From contig JABUQX010002332.1 in NCBI GenBank assembly GCA_015478945.1, positions 10,001 through 30,000 of the forward strand: a stretch of DNA of 20,000 nucleotides, in the 5' to 3' direction. A program made the position numbers and the translations under genes. The notes below the pieces were generated by a model, which saw only the letters and a list, made by a program, of their open reading frames with translations, did no database searches and had not been told where the DNA came from. Positions 10,501 through 19,104 of this stretch are shown here, one piece after another (the stretch's first letter is position 1; the number at the start of each line of letters is the position of its first letter). This DNA comes from Trachelipus rathkii (Eukaryota > Arthropoda > Malacostraca > Isopoda > Trachelipodidae).

Positions 10501-10764
10501 CCCTACGAATTTATTGTTGAGTATTGTTGAAGCACCGTTGTTGAAATGGCTTTAAATTCTCACAATCTGCGATACTATCTTCTGTCACTGACTATAAACT
10601 TTTTAATTTTTATTTAAAAGATATTATTTTTATATTTAAGATATTATATTTTAGGAAAAGAAATTATTATTTTCAAGGTGTCCCTTGTAAAAATGTGGAA
10701 GATTTTTGCAAAAAAAAAAAAAAAAAAAACCGTAAATTTTAATAATTAATTACGTGAGGTGAAA
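10501..10764. other. AT-rich sequence with poly(A), no gene seen
   Basis: No frame or element recognised. A 20-base poly(A) run lies at 10710-10729, preceded by unremarkable sequence. Confidence 0.5.
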
Positions 10765-10876
10765 TATTATATATAATATATATATATATATATAAATATA
10801 TATTTGATAATATAAATAAAAAAATTTTATATATATATATATATATAATATATATTTTATATATATATATAAAAAT
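10765..10876. repeat. (AT)n block at left edge of palindrome
   Basis: Interrupted AT arrays that meet the outer end of the left palindrome arm. Confidence 0.93.
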
Positions 10877-10877
10877 A

Positions 10878-11052
10878 AAAAAACACCCTAAGAATATTTC
10901 TCTCTGCCGGGAATCGACCTGAACCCTAAGCAGAATAAACGTGCAAGTGTTTTGACGACGACCACGATAAGATACAAGAAGAACCAGATATACTTCTTAT
11001 GGGGAGTATTCGGCACCCACCTATAGGACATGCCGCGCTCTTCCAGCTCACA
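10878..11052 (-). repeat. tRNA-like unit 1 (outer left, degenerate)
   Basis: Most diverged of the four units. The B-box region (10909-10919) has lost a base of GGTTCGATTCC, and the A-box region (10954-10966) is altered to contain CGTCGTC. It is probably inactive as a Pol III promoter. Confidence 0.75.
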
Positions 11053-11338
11053 CTCGGGCCTGGGGCCGAACATTGTACCGCACAAGGTGAGAATACTTAA
11101 GAACGGGGGTCAAGATGTACAAACAGAATAATTGCAATTCTTCACGCATTCAATTTGTATTGATAAAAACACCCCTAAAGCATTTCACCCTGCTGGGAAT
11201 CGAACCTGGACCCTAGCAGATAAACGTGCAAGTGTTTGACCACCAGACCACGATGAGCTAAAAGAAGAACCCGACAATACTTCCTATGGTGAATATTCGC
11301 ACCCACCTAATAGGACATGCCGCGCTCTTCCCGCTCAC
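11053..11338 (-). repeat. tRNA-like unit 2 (inner left)
   Basis: Full unit on the minus strand with an intact A-box-like TGGTCTGGTGG (11240-11250) and B box GGTTCGATTCC (11195-11206 region), 44 bases apart start to start. It is nearly identical to the inner right unit. Confidence 0.82.
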
Positions 11339-11345
11339 GCCCGAG

Positions 11346-11634
11346 TGTGAGCGGGAAGAGCACGACATGTCCTATTTGGTGGGTGCGAATATTCACCATA
11401 GGAAGTATTGTCGGGTTCTTCTTTTAGCTCATCGTGGTCTGGTGGTCAAACACTTGCACGTTTATCTGCTAGGGTCCAGGTTCGATTCCCAGCAGGGTGA
11501 AATGCTTTAGGGGTGTTTTTATCAATACAAATTGAATTGCGTGAAGAATTGCAATTATTCTGTTCTGTACATCTTGACCCCCGTTCTTAAGTATTTTCAC
11601 CTTGTGCGGTACCCTGTTCGGCCCCAGGCCCGAG
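11346..11634 (+). repeat. tRNA-like unit 3 (inner right), 289 bp
   Basis: Begins TGTGAGCGGGAAGAGC and runs to the next copy of that start at 11635. The tRNA-like part lies at about 11428-11500, followed by about 130 bp unrelated to tRNA. The spacing of A-box-like and B-box sequences equals that of canonical tRNAs, but the stems, particularly the acceptor and T stems, pair poorly. It is therefore a tRNA-derived SINE-like or satellite unit, not a functional tRNA gene. Confidence 0.82.
11435..11489 (+). promoter_or_regulatory. Internal Pol III promoter-like A and B boxes, unit 3
   Basis: TGGTCTGGTGG at 11435-11445 is an A-box-like sequence of the form found in tRNA-Glu-type genes. GGTTCGATTCC at 11479-11489 is a perfect B box. 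Start-to-start distance is 44 bases, as between tRNA positions 8 and 52. Confidence 0.7.
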
Positions 11635-11849
11635 TGTGAGCGGGAAGAGCGCGGCATGTCCTATTAGGTGGGTGCGAATATTCACCATAGGAAGTATTGT
11701 CGGGTTCTTCTTTTAGCTCATCGTGGTCTGGTGGTCAAACACTTGCACGTTTATCTGCTAGGGTTCAGGTTCGATTCCCAGCAGGATGAAATGCTTGGGT
11801 GTTTTTATCAATACAAATTGAATTGCGTGAAGAATTGCAATTTATTTTG

Positions 11850-11857
<8 letters not shown>
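11635..11857 (+). repeat. tRNA-like unit 4 (outer right, truncated)
   Basis: Second unit of the right arm. A-box-like sequence at 11724-11734 and B box at 11768-11778 are intact. The unit stops at about 11857, where an (AT)n array replaces the last 65 bp or so seen in unit 3. Confidence 0.8.
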
Positions 11858-11905
<48 letters not shown>

Positions 11906-11915
11906 TATATTTATT

Positions 11916-11946
<31 letters not shown>

Positions 11947-11998
11947 CAATATATAAAATATTATAATAAATATATTTATTATATATATATGTATATAA
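11858..11998. repeat. (AT)n block at right edge of palindrome
   Basis: AT arrays with TTTATATTTATT interruptions. Confidence 0.95.
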
Positions 11999-12129
11999 GA
12001 GGAGAGAGAAATAGAGGTTAGGCTAATTTATATAGGTTTTACTAGGTTAATATAGGTTAGGTGTGAAACTTACCAAAGCACCCGCAATGATTATCTCGAA
12101 ACTACGATAGGTACAAGAAAACTAATAAC
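11999..12129. other. Spacer with TTAGG-like motifs
   Basis: Contains GAGGTTAGGC, TAGGTT, ACTAGGTTAATATAGGTTAGG. These echo the arthropod TTAGG telomere unit but are irregular, and no array is present. Confidence 0.4.
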
Positions 12130-13301
12130 ATATTTGGAATCAGCGTATGAAACTTGTATGGAAAATGGATTTTTCTTTTTTGTCTAGTTTTCTTTCAGAT
12201 CGTTCCATTTCAAGCTCTTGTTGATGGAGCAATCTCTTCCTCCTTTTCTGTCAATAGTGGTGTTCTCAGGGTTCTGTTTTTCTCCAACTTTTTCCTACTT
12301 TTCATCAACGATCTCTTCAGCTGTACTTCTAACTCTGTTCACTCTTTGCCGGTGACTCAACTTCCATTCTTCCCTCTTTAATTGTGCTCCCTTGTTTGTA
12401 TCTAGAGTTGCCTCTCGTCTACAGCTTTCTGATTCAATTCTTGCCGATTTGATAGGAATTTCTCAGTGGGGTAAACTCCTCGTTTTTCGCGAACTTTTGA
12501 AACTCTACTTCTTTTATTCCATCACCTTCCCCGGGACCTACTTTTTGATTATTATCTTTCTCCCAATAAGAAAAAAAGCATCGCTCAGAGGTGGAGGCCT
12601 CTTCTTCCGAACACTCACACATCACATCGGTTGCTAAAATGGCCTCAAAGAAGCTGAGAATTCTGTTCAGATTGCGTGAATTTTTTTTTTCTGCTCAGAT
12701 ACTCCAGTTATATAAAGGTCTTATTCGCCCCTGTATGGAATCTGTTCTCAACATTTGGGGTGGATCCGGTTCCACCCTTCTTTTGGATAGAGTTGAAGCC
12801 AAGGCAAAAGGCTTATAAACTGTCCAGTACTTTCTAGTTCACTTGACCCTCTTTCTCTGCGTCGTGACGTAGGTGCTATCTCTTTTTCTATACGGTATTT
12901 GCCACGGCAGGTGCTCGCTAGATCTGACCTCTCGCATTCCTCACCACAGCGTCGCCTCGTAACACAGAGTGCCTTGTTCTCTCATGAAAATTGTGTGAAT
13001 ATGGAGACTCAAGGATCACTCGTTATGGTACCTCCTTCTTTCTAGCCACATCTGTTTTGTGGAACTCTTTGCCTTCTTCTTTTCCCAACTATATTTAATC
13101 TTCCTCTATTTAAGTCACCGCGTCTGCTCCCACCTGAGGGAATTGCGTTAGGCAGGTGACAGGGTGGGTTTACTTTCTATTTATTTTAATTTTTTAGTTT
13201 TTCTTTATGTAATTTTTTTATTTTTTATTTATTTATTTATTTTTTTATTTTTTTGGCCGCCATCCTTTTGAAAGGGCATTGCCCGTGAGGTGGTGGTATC
13301 A

Positions 13302-13342
<41 letters not shown>
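12130..13342 (+). pseudogene. LINE relic (Jockey/CR1-type), 3' part with poly(A)
   Basis: 5'-truncated and frameshifted copy of a non-LTR retrotransposon. Conserved reverse-transcriptase pieces appear in order: the loop before box B (SDRSIS-like, near 12197), SVNSGV and FLLFINDL (about 12248-12320), the catalytic box FA-D-D read as FAGDST after a one-base deletion (about 12350), then DSILADLIGISQWG (about 12430-12475). The thumb/C-terminal region at 12640-12815 includes SKKLRILFRLREFF, LYKGLIRPCMES and IWGGS. A late LWNSLP motif (about 13055) is typical of the C terminus of this group. The 3' UTR has T-rich sequence and a closing ATTGCCCGTGAGG segment, then a poly(A) tail of about 38 A. Multiple stops and frameshifts and a mutated catalytic aspartate show that it is dead. 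Confidence 0.88.
13305..13342 (+). repeat. Poly(A) tail of the LINE
   Basis: Uninterrupted A run directly after ATCATGT at the end of the LINE 3' UTR, consistent with target-primed reverse transcription. Confidence 0.88.
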
Positions 13343-13481
<139 letters not shown>

Positions 13482-13516
13482 AGAGATGCTTAAAGTTTGT
13501 TCCAAATCTATAAAAA

Positions 13517-14516
13517 TCACTCACCATAAATGGGTTCACTTTTCAGACTCAGTCCCATACTTTCAGTGCCTTGATTGTGGGAGTAAGATTTCAATGCACT
13601 ATTGCACTTTATTTCTTCCAATATCCTGGTCATGACAGCTTGGGTACTTCCCCTATTTAACCTCGGTACCATCCGAAGTTGAATGAGGGTGGCAGGCCTG
13701 TTGATAATAAGCAAATCAAAATCATCAAAGATACTGCTGAACTCGGTTCAAAACCCTTTTCTTTTCCTTTGTTTGGCTTTGGTTGCTTTAGCGTAGCTGA
13801 CTAGTTTTTGGCATAGCTAAATTTTTCCACTCTCGTTGCATTTCCCCTATCTTGTCCTTGAGGAGTAAGAGATTAGTCAATAGGACTCCCGCGTACGCAT
13901 TCTTCTCATCCTCCAACATATCAAGCCTAACAGCAATATTCGTCATTATTTCAGATGTACTCAATTACCTCCTTTTCACTTTTATTAAATACTGGAAGAC
14001 AAGGCTTTTGCTCCATACAAATGTTATTGATTTGGGGCATGCGACCATCAAGGTTCTTAAGCAGGTCTTTCATAGAATCGTATAGGGAGTTCCAGAGAGT
14101 AACACTTGGTGATTTAAGCTTTGTTCCCAACTCCTTCTTGATTCTCGCAGCAGTTGTAGATTTCCTGTTTTGGGCATTCCACAATGCCTGTGCTTATTAA
14201 ATGGATCTTTGGCACCAGAGGACCAGCGAGGAACATTTGAAACATCCCTAATAGCCAAAATGTTTAATGTGTGGGAAATGCAACGGCGATGTTTAGGTAG
14301 GCTAAAGGCATCATGTTCTTCAATCAGATTTTCTAGCTGGAGAGGCTTTGTCTGCAGAACCTCTGTGCTACTAATTTGCCCCATCTCTTCAGGAGTAACC
14401 AATATCTTTGCAATCGGTGCCTATTCTTCTTCCTCTTCGTCACCCGTTTCAGCATGAGCATCCACCCGAAAGGCTGCAAAGAAATTTGCACCGTAACCTG
14501 TTGTAATGCAGACTTC
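13517..14516 (-). pseudogene. hAT relic exon D, 3' end lost
   Basis: Carries the insertion-domain motif CISHTLN, TLWNSLYDSM and a late FDDFDLL block in shifting frames. It ends at an excellent splice donor (ATG|GTGAGTG at 13516), so a further exon with the dimerisation domain is expected. Downstream there are only 35 bp, an (AT)n array and the LINE tail. Confidence 0.75.
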
Positions 14517-14613
14517 CTGAAGATAATTTTTTTTAATTGAGCTGTTTCCTTATTAATTTAGTTATAATTTTTTTTCAGCATTACGTTATTATTTCATATT
14601 GATTTTTACTGAC
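14517..14613 (-). other. Intron 3 of the hAT relic (97 bp)
   Basis: Donor GTCAGT (14608-14613) and acceptor TTATCTTCAG. The splice joins SIKEK to EVCITTGYGANFFAAF in frame, where relatives have a T-D-N-G-x-N-F motif; here the D-N pair reads G-Y. Confidence 0.75.
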
Positions 14614-14988
14614 CTTTTCCTTAATGCTAAATTGTTGATGAATATCCGTAATATTATTGGATAGGACTGTGCTGGTCTGAGACATAGATAACTCTCTACA
14701 ATCAAGGACAGCCTTCTCTCTCTTCAAAGTATTCACATTAATCCAGTGAACCGTCATGCCCAGAAAACTCCTGTTGTTCCCAGTCCAGCTGTCTGCGGTT
14801 GTGGCCACATAACTGACCTTACTGATAATGTTGGTTAAATCAGCCTTCCTATTTTACATATGACATCAAGATCCCTCATCACTTTTTTTCTGGAGGGGAG
14901 GTGGAAATCAGAGTTCAGGTAGGACAGGAATTCGACAAAGAACTCAGACTCCACAATGTGAATAGGCCCAATGTCATGTAGCAGAAAT
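14614..14988 (-). pseudogene. hAT relic exon C: start of catalytic region
   Basis: Reads FLLHDIGPIHIVES, FFVEFLSYLNSDFHLPSRK, then after a one-base shift near 14845 VSYVATTADSWTGNNRSF. The D of TADSW lies at the position of the first catalytic Asp in hAT transposases. Confidence 0.8.
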
Positions 14989-15146
14989 CTAGAAGCAAAA
15001 ATATTTGATGAGAAATGATATTAATGACAAATGAAACTTGGTATTTCAAATTCGAAAATTTTTGTATGGACTGTATTCTGTTAGTTTTTAACCTGTTAGT
15101 TGTGACACCACTTATAGTTAACCTGTACTTAAAATAAAACACTTAC
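14989..15146 (-). other. Intron 2 of the hAT relic (158 bp)
   Basis: Donor GTAAGT (15141-15146) and acceptor TTTGCTTCTAG (ending at 14989). The splice joins LLYK to FLLHDIGPIHIVES with the codon split two/one and the frame kept. Confidence 0.8.
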
Positions 15147-15317
15147 TTGTAAAGCAACTCAAGAGCTCTCTTCTGTTTGAAATATTTTCGACATAGACTG
15201 GAGAATGATGGTTTGACGCTTTTTGCTGGGTGTCTCACTGTCTGTTGAGCAGCTCCTGCCCCGCTTTGACCCTCCTTCAATTGCAGTACACAGCTCCTTG
15301 TGCAAAGAAGGATGTTT
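15147..15317 (-). pseudogene. hAT relic exon B
   Basis: Starts KHPSLHKELC and passes through a basic S/T/K-rich linker. After a one-base shift near 15165 it ends RALELLYK, the first helix of the transposase body. Ends at a consensus donor GTAAGT. Confidence 0.72.
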
Positions 15318-15439
15318 CTAAAAAAAGTTACAAAACTAAATTCCTTATTCATGTAAATAAAATATGTGAAATATTTAATGGTTGAATTTTAAAATTAAAA
15401 AGAAATAAAATAAATAAATGTATTGCGTTATTTACTTAC
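15318..15439 (-). other. Intron 1 of the hAT relic (122 bp)
   Basis: Donor GTAAGT and acceptor TTTTTTTAG. Joining brings HLI next to KHPSLHKEL, the usual HL..KHP end of a BED finger, which is good support for the splice. Confidence 0.72.
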
Positions 15440-15639
15440 AATCAAGTGTGGGTTTCAAGCTATGTGTTTAATTTTAGTGTCAAGGCTGAAGGTTTATTTT
15501 GCATTAGGAGCATTCAATCTTTCCCTTGTACATCACTCTATTGCCCACGAATGTACTCCTTCTAGCTCTTGACAGACCCAAAGTACTTGATAAGATGGGG
15601 CCATAGGTGCTCCAAGTTATCTTGGCTGCTTTTTTTCAT
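15440..15639 (-). pseudogene. hAT relic exon A: start and BED zinc finger
   Basis: The ATG at 15637-15639 opens a frame with MKKSSQDN and a BED-style LWPHLIKYFG. A C-x2-C pair (GKIECS, stop, CK) carries a TAA at 15504-15506 in place of one residue, and another stop (TAG) lies at 15562-15564. The exon ends in NPHLI before GTAAGT at 15434-15439. Confidence 0.68.
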
Positions 15640-15900
15640 GGGAAATACCTGGGCAGCATAAACACTCAATATTTCACAGAGTTGCATTTTGACGACTTCC
15701 ACCGTTTGCAATTCGTTTTCCCTTTAAGCACTTATTCATATCTGTTTTATTCCAATTTAAACACACAAACACTAAAAAGGTTTAATCGCTAAATCACAAG
15801 TACCAATAACTTAGATAGAATTGGGCTTAATATATACTATATTTATAATATAAATTAAATTTAATTAACTGTTAAATTAGTATTTATTAAATAGCATATA
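15640..15900. other. Upstream flank of the hAT relic, no gene seen
   Basis: AT-rich sequence where the transposase promoter and terminal repeat would be expected. I could not find a hAT-type terminal repeat matching one downstream. Confidence 0.4.
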
Positions 15901-16031
15901 ATAATAATCATAATAAAAATAATAATATAATAATAATATCATATAATAATATAATAATAATATAATAATATTATATATTATATGTATAATATATTATATA
16001 TATATATTATATATATATATGATATATATTT

Positions 16032-16091
<60 letters not shown>
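15900..16091. repeat. (AAT)n and (AT)n arrays
   Basis: ATAATA-type repeats (15900-15965) followed by AT dinucleotides to 16091. Confidence 0.96.
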
Positions 16092-16094
<3 letters not shown>

Positions 16095-16232
16095 GAAGAT
16101 TATCTTCGCATGGCTCTTGAGGCTGGGAACCCTCTTCTGTTATTTTACTCTTCCCATGAACGGTCGCAGGAGTATTACAAATACATTCTGCGATCGACAC
16201 TACCCTGTATTTCGTGCGTACACAGTGTTTGA
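16092..16232 (+). other. Possible coding fragment, unidentified
   Basis: In the frame starting at 16092 an island of more balanced composition reads YEDYLRMALEAGNPLLLFY..., with about 46 codons before TGA at 16230-16232. Its codons and residue mix look more like protein than the surrounding DNA. It is enclosed by AT and AAT arrays, has no Met of its own in this frame near the start and matches no family I recognise. It may be an exon remnant or chance. Confidence 0.3.
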
Positions 16233-16317
16233 ATAATAATAATAATATAACATTATTCTATATATATAATGATAATATATATATATATATATATATATTA
16301 TATTATATATATTATAT
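16233..16317. repeat. (AAT)n/(AT)n tract
   Basis: Short AAT run then AT arrays up to a hAT-like end at 16318. Confidence 0.93.
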
Positions 16318-16432
16318 TAGTGATGGGACGAATTATGCATTTTGCCTGATGAACGATGACGATTAATAGTAAATTTTGACGAATGACGATGACGATGTAC
16401 GTGACGATTATTTGAAAAATATATTTAAACAA
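16318..16432 (+). mobile_element. hAT-like terminus with GACGAT subterminal repeats
   Basis: Begins TAGTGATGGGACGAATTATG at the edge of an AT array and continues with repeated GATGAACGATGACG-type units (16349-16411). A TAG(T/G)GATGGG start plus short subterminal repeats is the pattern of some hAT ends, as at 3625. No partner end was found; the fragment runs into a (CT)n tract at 16436. Confidence 0.4.
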
Positions 16433-16435
16433 TTT

Positions 16436-16575
16436 TCTCTCTCTCTCTCTCTCTCTCTCTATTATATATATATAATTATATATATATATTATATATATAT
16501 TTATATATATATATTAATATATATATATAATATTAATATATATATATAATATTATATATATATATAAATATATGG
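16436..16575. repeat. (CT)n followed by (AT)n
   Basis: A 25-bp CT run then interrupted AT arrays up to the direct repeat at 16582. Confidence 0.95.
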
Positions 16576-16581
16576 GCTAAT

Positions 16582-17079
16582 TGCTAGATTGGTGGCTTAT
16601 TTTATGAGCAAGCACCTCTAATATAGAGGATGGTAATTTAGAATCCTATTTTGGTATGTGTTTTTATTCCACATAGTAAAATATGCAATGAAAGTATAAA
16701 AGTTTACCAAAAGTTATTCTGTGAGATTACCTCTCTCTTCGTAGGCGAATTGGTAGTCACAGCCTTTTCCAGCGCGTTTTCCACAATTGCCTCTGACTCT
16801 TCGTTTAGCGAAAATTTGTGATCGAAATTCAAGTCGCAGCCCTTTTCCTTGAAATTTAAAACTTCTTGCCGGGAGATTTCTGAGAGAGTATCTTTAGTTA
16901 ATTTATTTCTTCTGATTCTTGTTGTTAATTTTATCTGACTGACTGACTGAAGAGTATCTCAAACGGAGGAGTTTATATATTGTTTCATTTCGACTTATGC
17001 TAAAATTTTGCTCGCGCAAATCTTAGCATAAGTACGAACATAAATTAAAATTTTTACAAAGTTATAATGGAGTGCTACA
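16582..17079 (-). repeat. LTR-like direct repeat, copy 1 (498 bp)
   Basis: Contains a hairpin with arms CTTATGCTAA/TTAGCATAAG at 16994-17032 and a GACT tetramer run near 16935. A TAGGCGAATTGGTAG sequence near 16743 has an A-box look. Best match to copy 2 is over about 16735-17079. Confidence 0.85.
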
Positions 17080-17170
17080 TTACTTCCTGCGCTAAACACG
17101 GAGTGAGAAAGTATGTTATAATAATTATACAATAAATAATAACTAAAATACATAAAATTAAAGTACTTTC
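17080..17170. other. Interior of LTR-like element next to copy 1
   Basis: On the minus strand this precedes the downstream repeat. A short GCAGGAAGTAA lies directly beside it and is a weak polypurine-tract candidate. Confidence 0.35.
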
Positions 17171-17460
17171 AAATGCAAACATATTTAATTATGTCCGAAG
17201 ACATAAGTAGACATATAAACATTTGAAGGCAAAAATAGTATACATGAAATTTGAAGAATATTCAAATACGAGCATAACTGGTTACATCCGAAGATCTAAA
17301 CATATATACAAATATTTGAATACATAAAAATACAATAATGTTATATATACAGAAAATAAAAAATGCATTTAAACACAAGCATATTTGGTTATATCCGTTA
17401 GATATAAACAAACATACAAACATTTAAATGCATAAAAGTACAAAAATGTTAATACAAAAT
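17171..17460. repeat. Degenerate minisatellite, three copies of about 100 bp
   Basis: Three related units start near 17171, 17264 and 17371. Each has an AAA.(A)C..GCAT.A-type start, GGTTA.ATCCG(A/T)AGA in the middle and ATACAAA(C/T)ATTT(A/G)AAT.CATAAA later. Spacing of 93 and 107 bp reflects indels. They lie within the interior of the LTR-like element. Confidence 0.65.
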
Positions 17461-17495
17461 AATTATTGATATGAAACAATTGAATTATTCACAAG

Positions 17496-17938
17496 TTAAA
17501 TAGGCACATTGATCGAACCATTAAATCCAAGGAAAGGTCCAGTATAAGACGTTTCTAACGTATCCATGATTTGACCAATGCGCACGTAGTTTTCAAAGTT
17601 GTAGTTACGAGAGAAACATTGCTTGACATATGTAGAGACGAAGTTGCTTGAAGTTTAGGTTCTTTATTTGAAAAATTTCTTCATACATAAAGGGAGCGGT
17701 CACAGAACCATTTAGAATTCGAAAAGGAATCAAAGTTCGTAGTGGAATTCCAAAAATGAGTTTCTGCCCATAATCCAAACTTAAAAATGATGAAGAAATC
17801 CATTGCCGAAAAGGAAGTTTGCTATGTCTAGCGAGATGGATCCTCGAACTGTGATAGTTGTGAAAGATGAAGACCATAATCCAAAATTAAAATGAAAATT
17901 GAAGTTAGTATCGATAATATTCGTTTGCTTGAAGTCAT
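17496..17938 (-). pseudogene. Unidentified broken ORF in LTR-like element
   Basis: The first frame starts with ATG at 17936-17938 and codes for MTSSKRILSILTSIFILILD: basic residues then a hydrophobic stretch, as in a signal peptide or membrane anchor. It stops at 17828-17830. A second frame is open across 17605-17877 (through LSLDYGQKLIFGIPLR and SVTAPFMYEEIF). A third open stretch runs from about 17646 to a TAA at 17496-17498 and ends GPFLGFNGSINVPI. The three frames abut or overlap with plausible protein composition, which suggests one former frame of roughly 145 codons broken by at least two indels. I do not recognise the family. It lies between the two direct repeats on the strand on which they start with TGTAG. 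Confidence 0.4.
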
Positions 17939-18089
17939 TTTCTTAGAGTGTTCTGATAGGGAATAATTTTAGTATTATTTAGTTTTTTCTTTTTCTTTCA
18001 TTTTTCTTTTTTTTTCTTTAGTAATCAGAAGGCATTGATTGAAGTTCTGGGTGTTCTACTCGTTTCACCAATTATATCTAGGTAGGACT

Positions 18090-18783
<694 letters not shown>

Positions 18784-18850
18784 GGGGGGTCAGGGGTTCA
18801 ACCCTCCGAAATTATTTAAAGAGATCAAAATTTTTTGATTCCTTAAGTCA
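18784..18850 (+). mobile_element. Fragment resembling the hAT MITE at 830
   Basis: GGGGGGTCAGGGGTTCAACC, then CTCCGAAATT, has the same G-run, CAGGGG, short loop, C-run, AAAT order as 843-880. It may be the left-end remnant of a related element lacking its CATGGGCGTA tip. Confidence 0.4.
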
Positions 18851-19075
18851 ATAATATAATAATATAATAATAATTAATAATAATAATAAATAATAATAAA
18901 TAATAATAATAATAATATAATAATATAATATAATAATACATAATAATAATAAAATAAAATAAATAATAATAATAATATATAATAATAATAATAATAAAAT
19001 AATAATATAATAATAATAAATAATATAATAAATATAATAATATAATAATAATAATAATAATAATAATATAATGAT
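18851..19075. repeat. (AAT)n/(ATAATA)n array
   Basis: More than 200 bp of AAT-type repeats with TAATAA and TATAAT interruptions. Confidence 0.97.
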
Positions 19076-19104
19076 ATGAAAAGTATTTATTAATGGAAAT
19101 GAGG

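Larger units (their letters stand above)
10878..11808. repeat. Giant inverted duplication with 8-bp spacer
   Basis: Two arms of about 460 bp (10878-11338 and 11347-11808) are reverse complements and meet at a spacer of only eight bases (11339-11346). The inner 290 bp of each arm are nearly identical; the outer part of the left arm has collected substitutions and indels. Each arm is a head-to-tail pair of a unit of about 289 bp, so four units stand in a - - + + order. Such a structure can extrude a cruciform and can also arise as a fold-back sequencing artefact. The differences between arms argue against a simple read-through artefact. Confidence 0.9.
13517..15639 (-). pseudogene. BED-finger hAT transposase relic with three introns
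   Basis: Minus-strand gene resembling ZBED-type hAT transposases. Exon A (15440-15639) encodes the BED zinc finger. Exon B (15147-15317) ends the finger. Exon C (14614-14988) and exon D (13517-14516) carry the RNase H-like catalytic region. Recognisable blocks in order: IHIVES...LPSRKKV, VSYVATTADSWTG, then RSFLGMTVHWI, GYGANFFAAF, LPKHRRCISHTLN, TLWNSLYDSM, KNAYAGVLL and FSSIFDDFDLL. These are characteristic of the hAT fold (TADSWTG, the C-x2-H-T-L-N motif and the R/LWNS motif). Introns of 122, 158 and 97 bp have GT..AG ends and restore reading across the junctions. At least six frameshifts or stops interrupt it, e.g. TAG at 14421-14423 and shifts near 14845, 14185 and 13955. The hAT C-terminal dimerisation domain is missing. 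An old domesticated gene cannot be excluded. Confidence 0.85.

Noticed and set aside
11428..11500. Functional tRNA gene
   Set aside because: Boxes and spacing are right, but acceptor and T stems pair poorly, the anticodon arm is unclear, and the sequence is part of a multi-copy unit.
11286..11901. Open frames across the palindrome on both strands
   Set aside because: They are different frames of the same tRNA-like unit; the repeated unit explains their similarity.
12434..12625. Minus-strand frame over the LINE
   Set aside because: Antisense shadow of the reverse transcriptase relic.
13852..14457. Plus-strand frames over the hAT relic
   Set aside because: Antisense shadows; the minus strand carries ordered transposase motifs and splice sites.
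15640..16318. Terminal repeat pair for the hAT transposase relic using the 16318 terminus
   Set aside because: No inverted partner of TAGTGATGGGACGA was found beyond 13517, so linking the two would be guesswork.
17171..17460. CRISPR-like array
   Set aside because: Units are long, degenerate and contiguous, without conserved short repeats and unique spacers; the context is eukaryotic.
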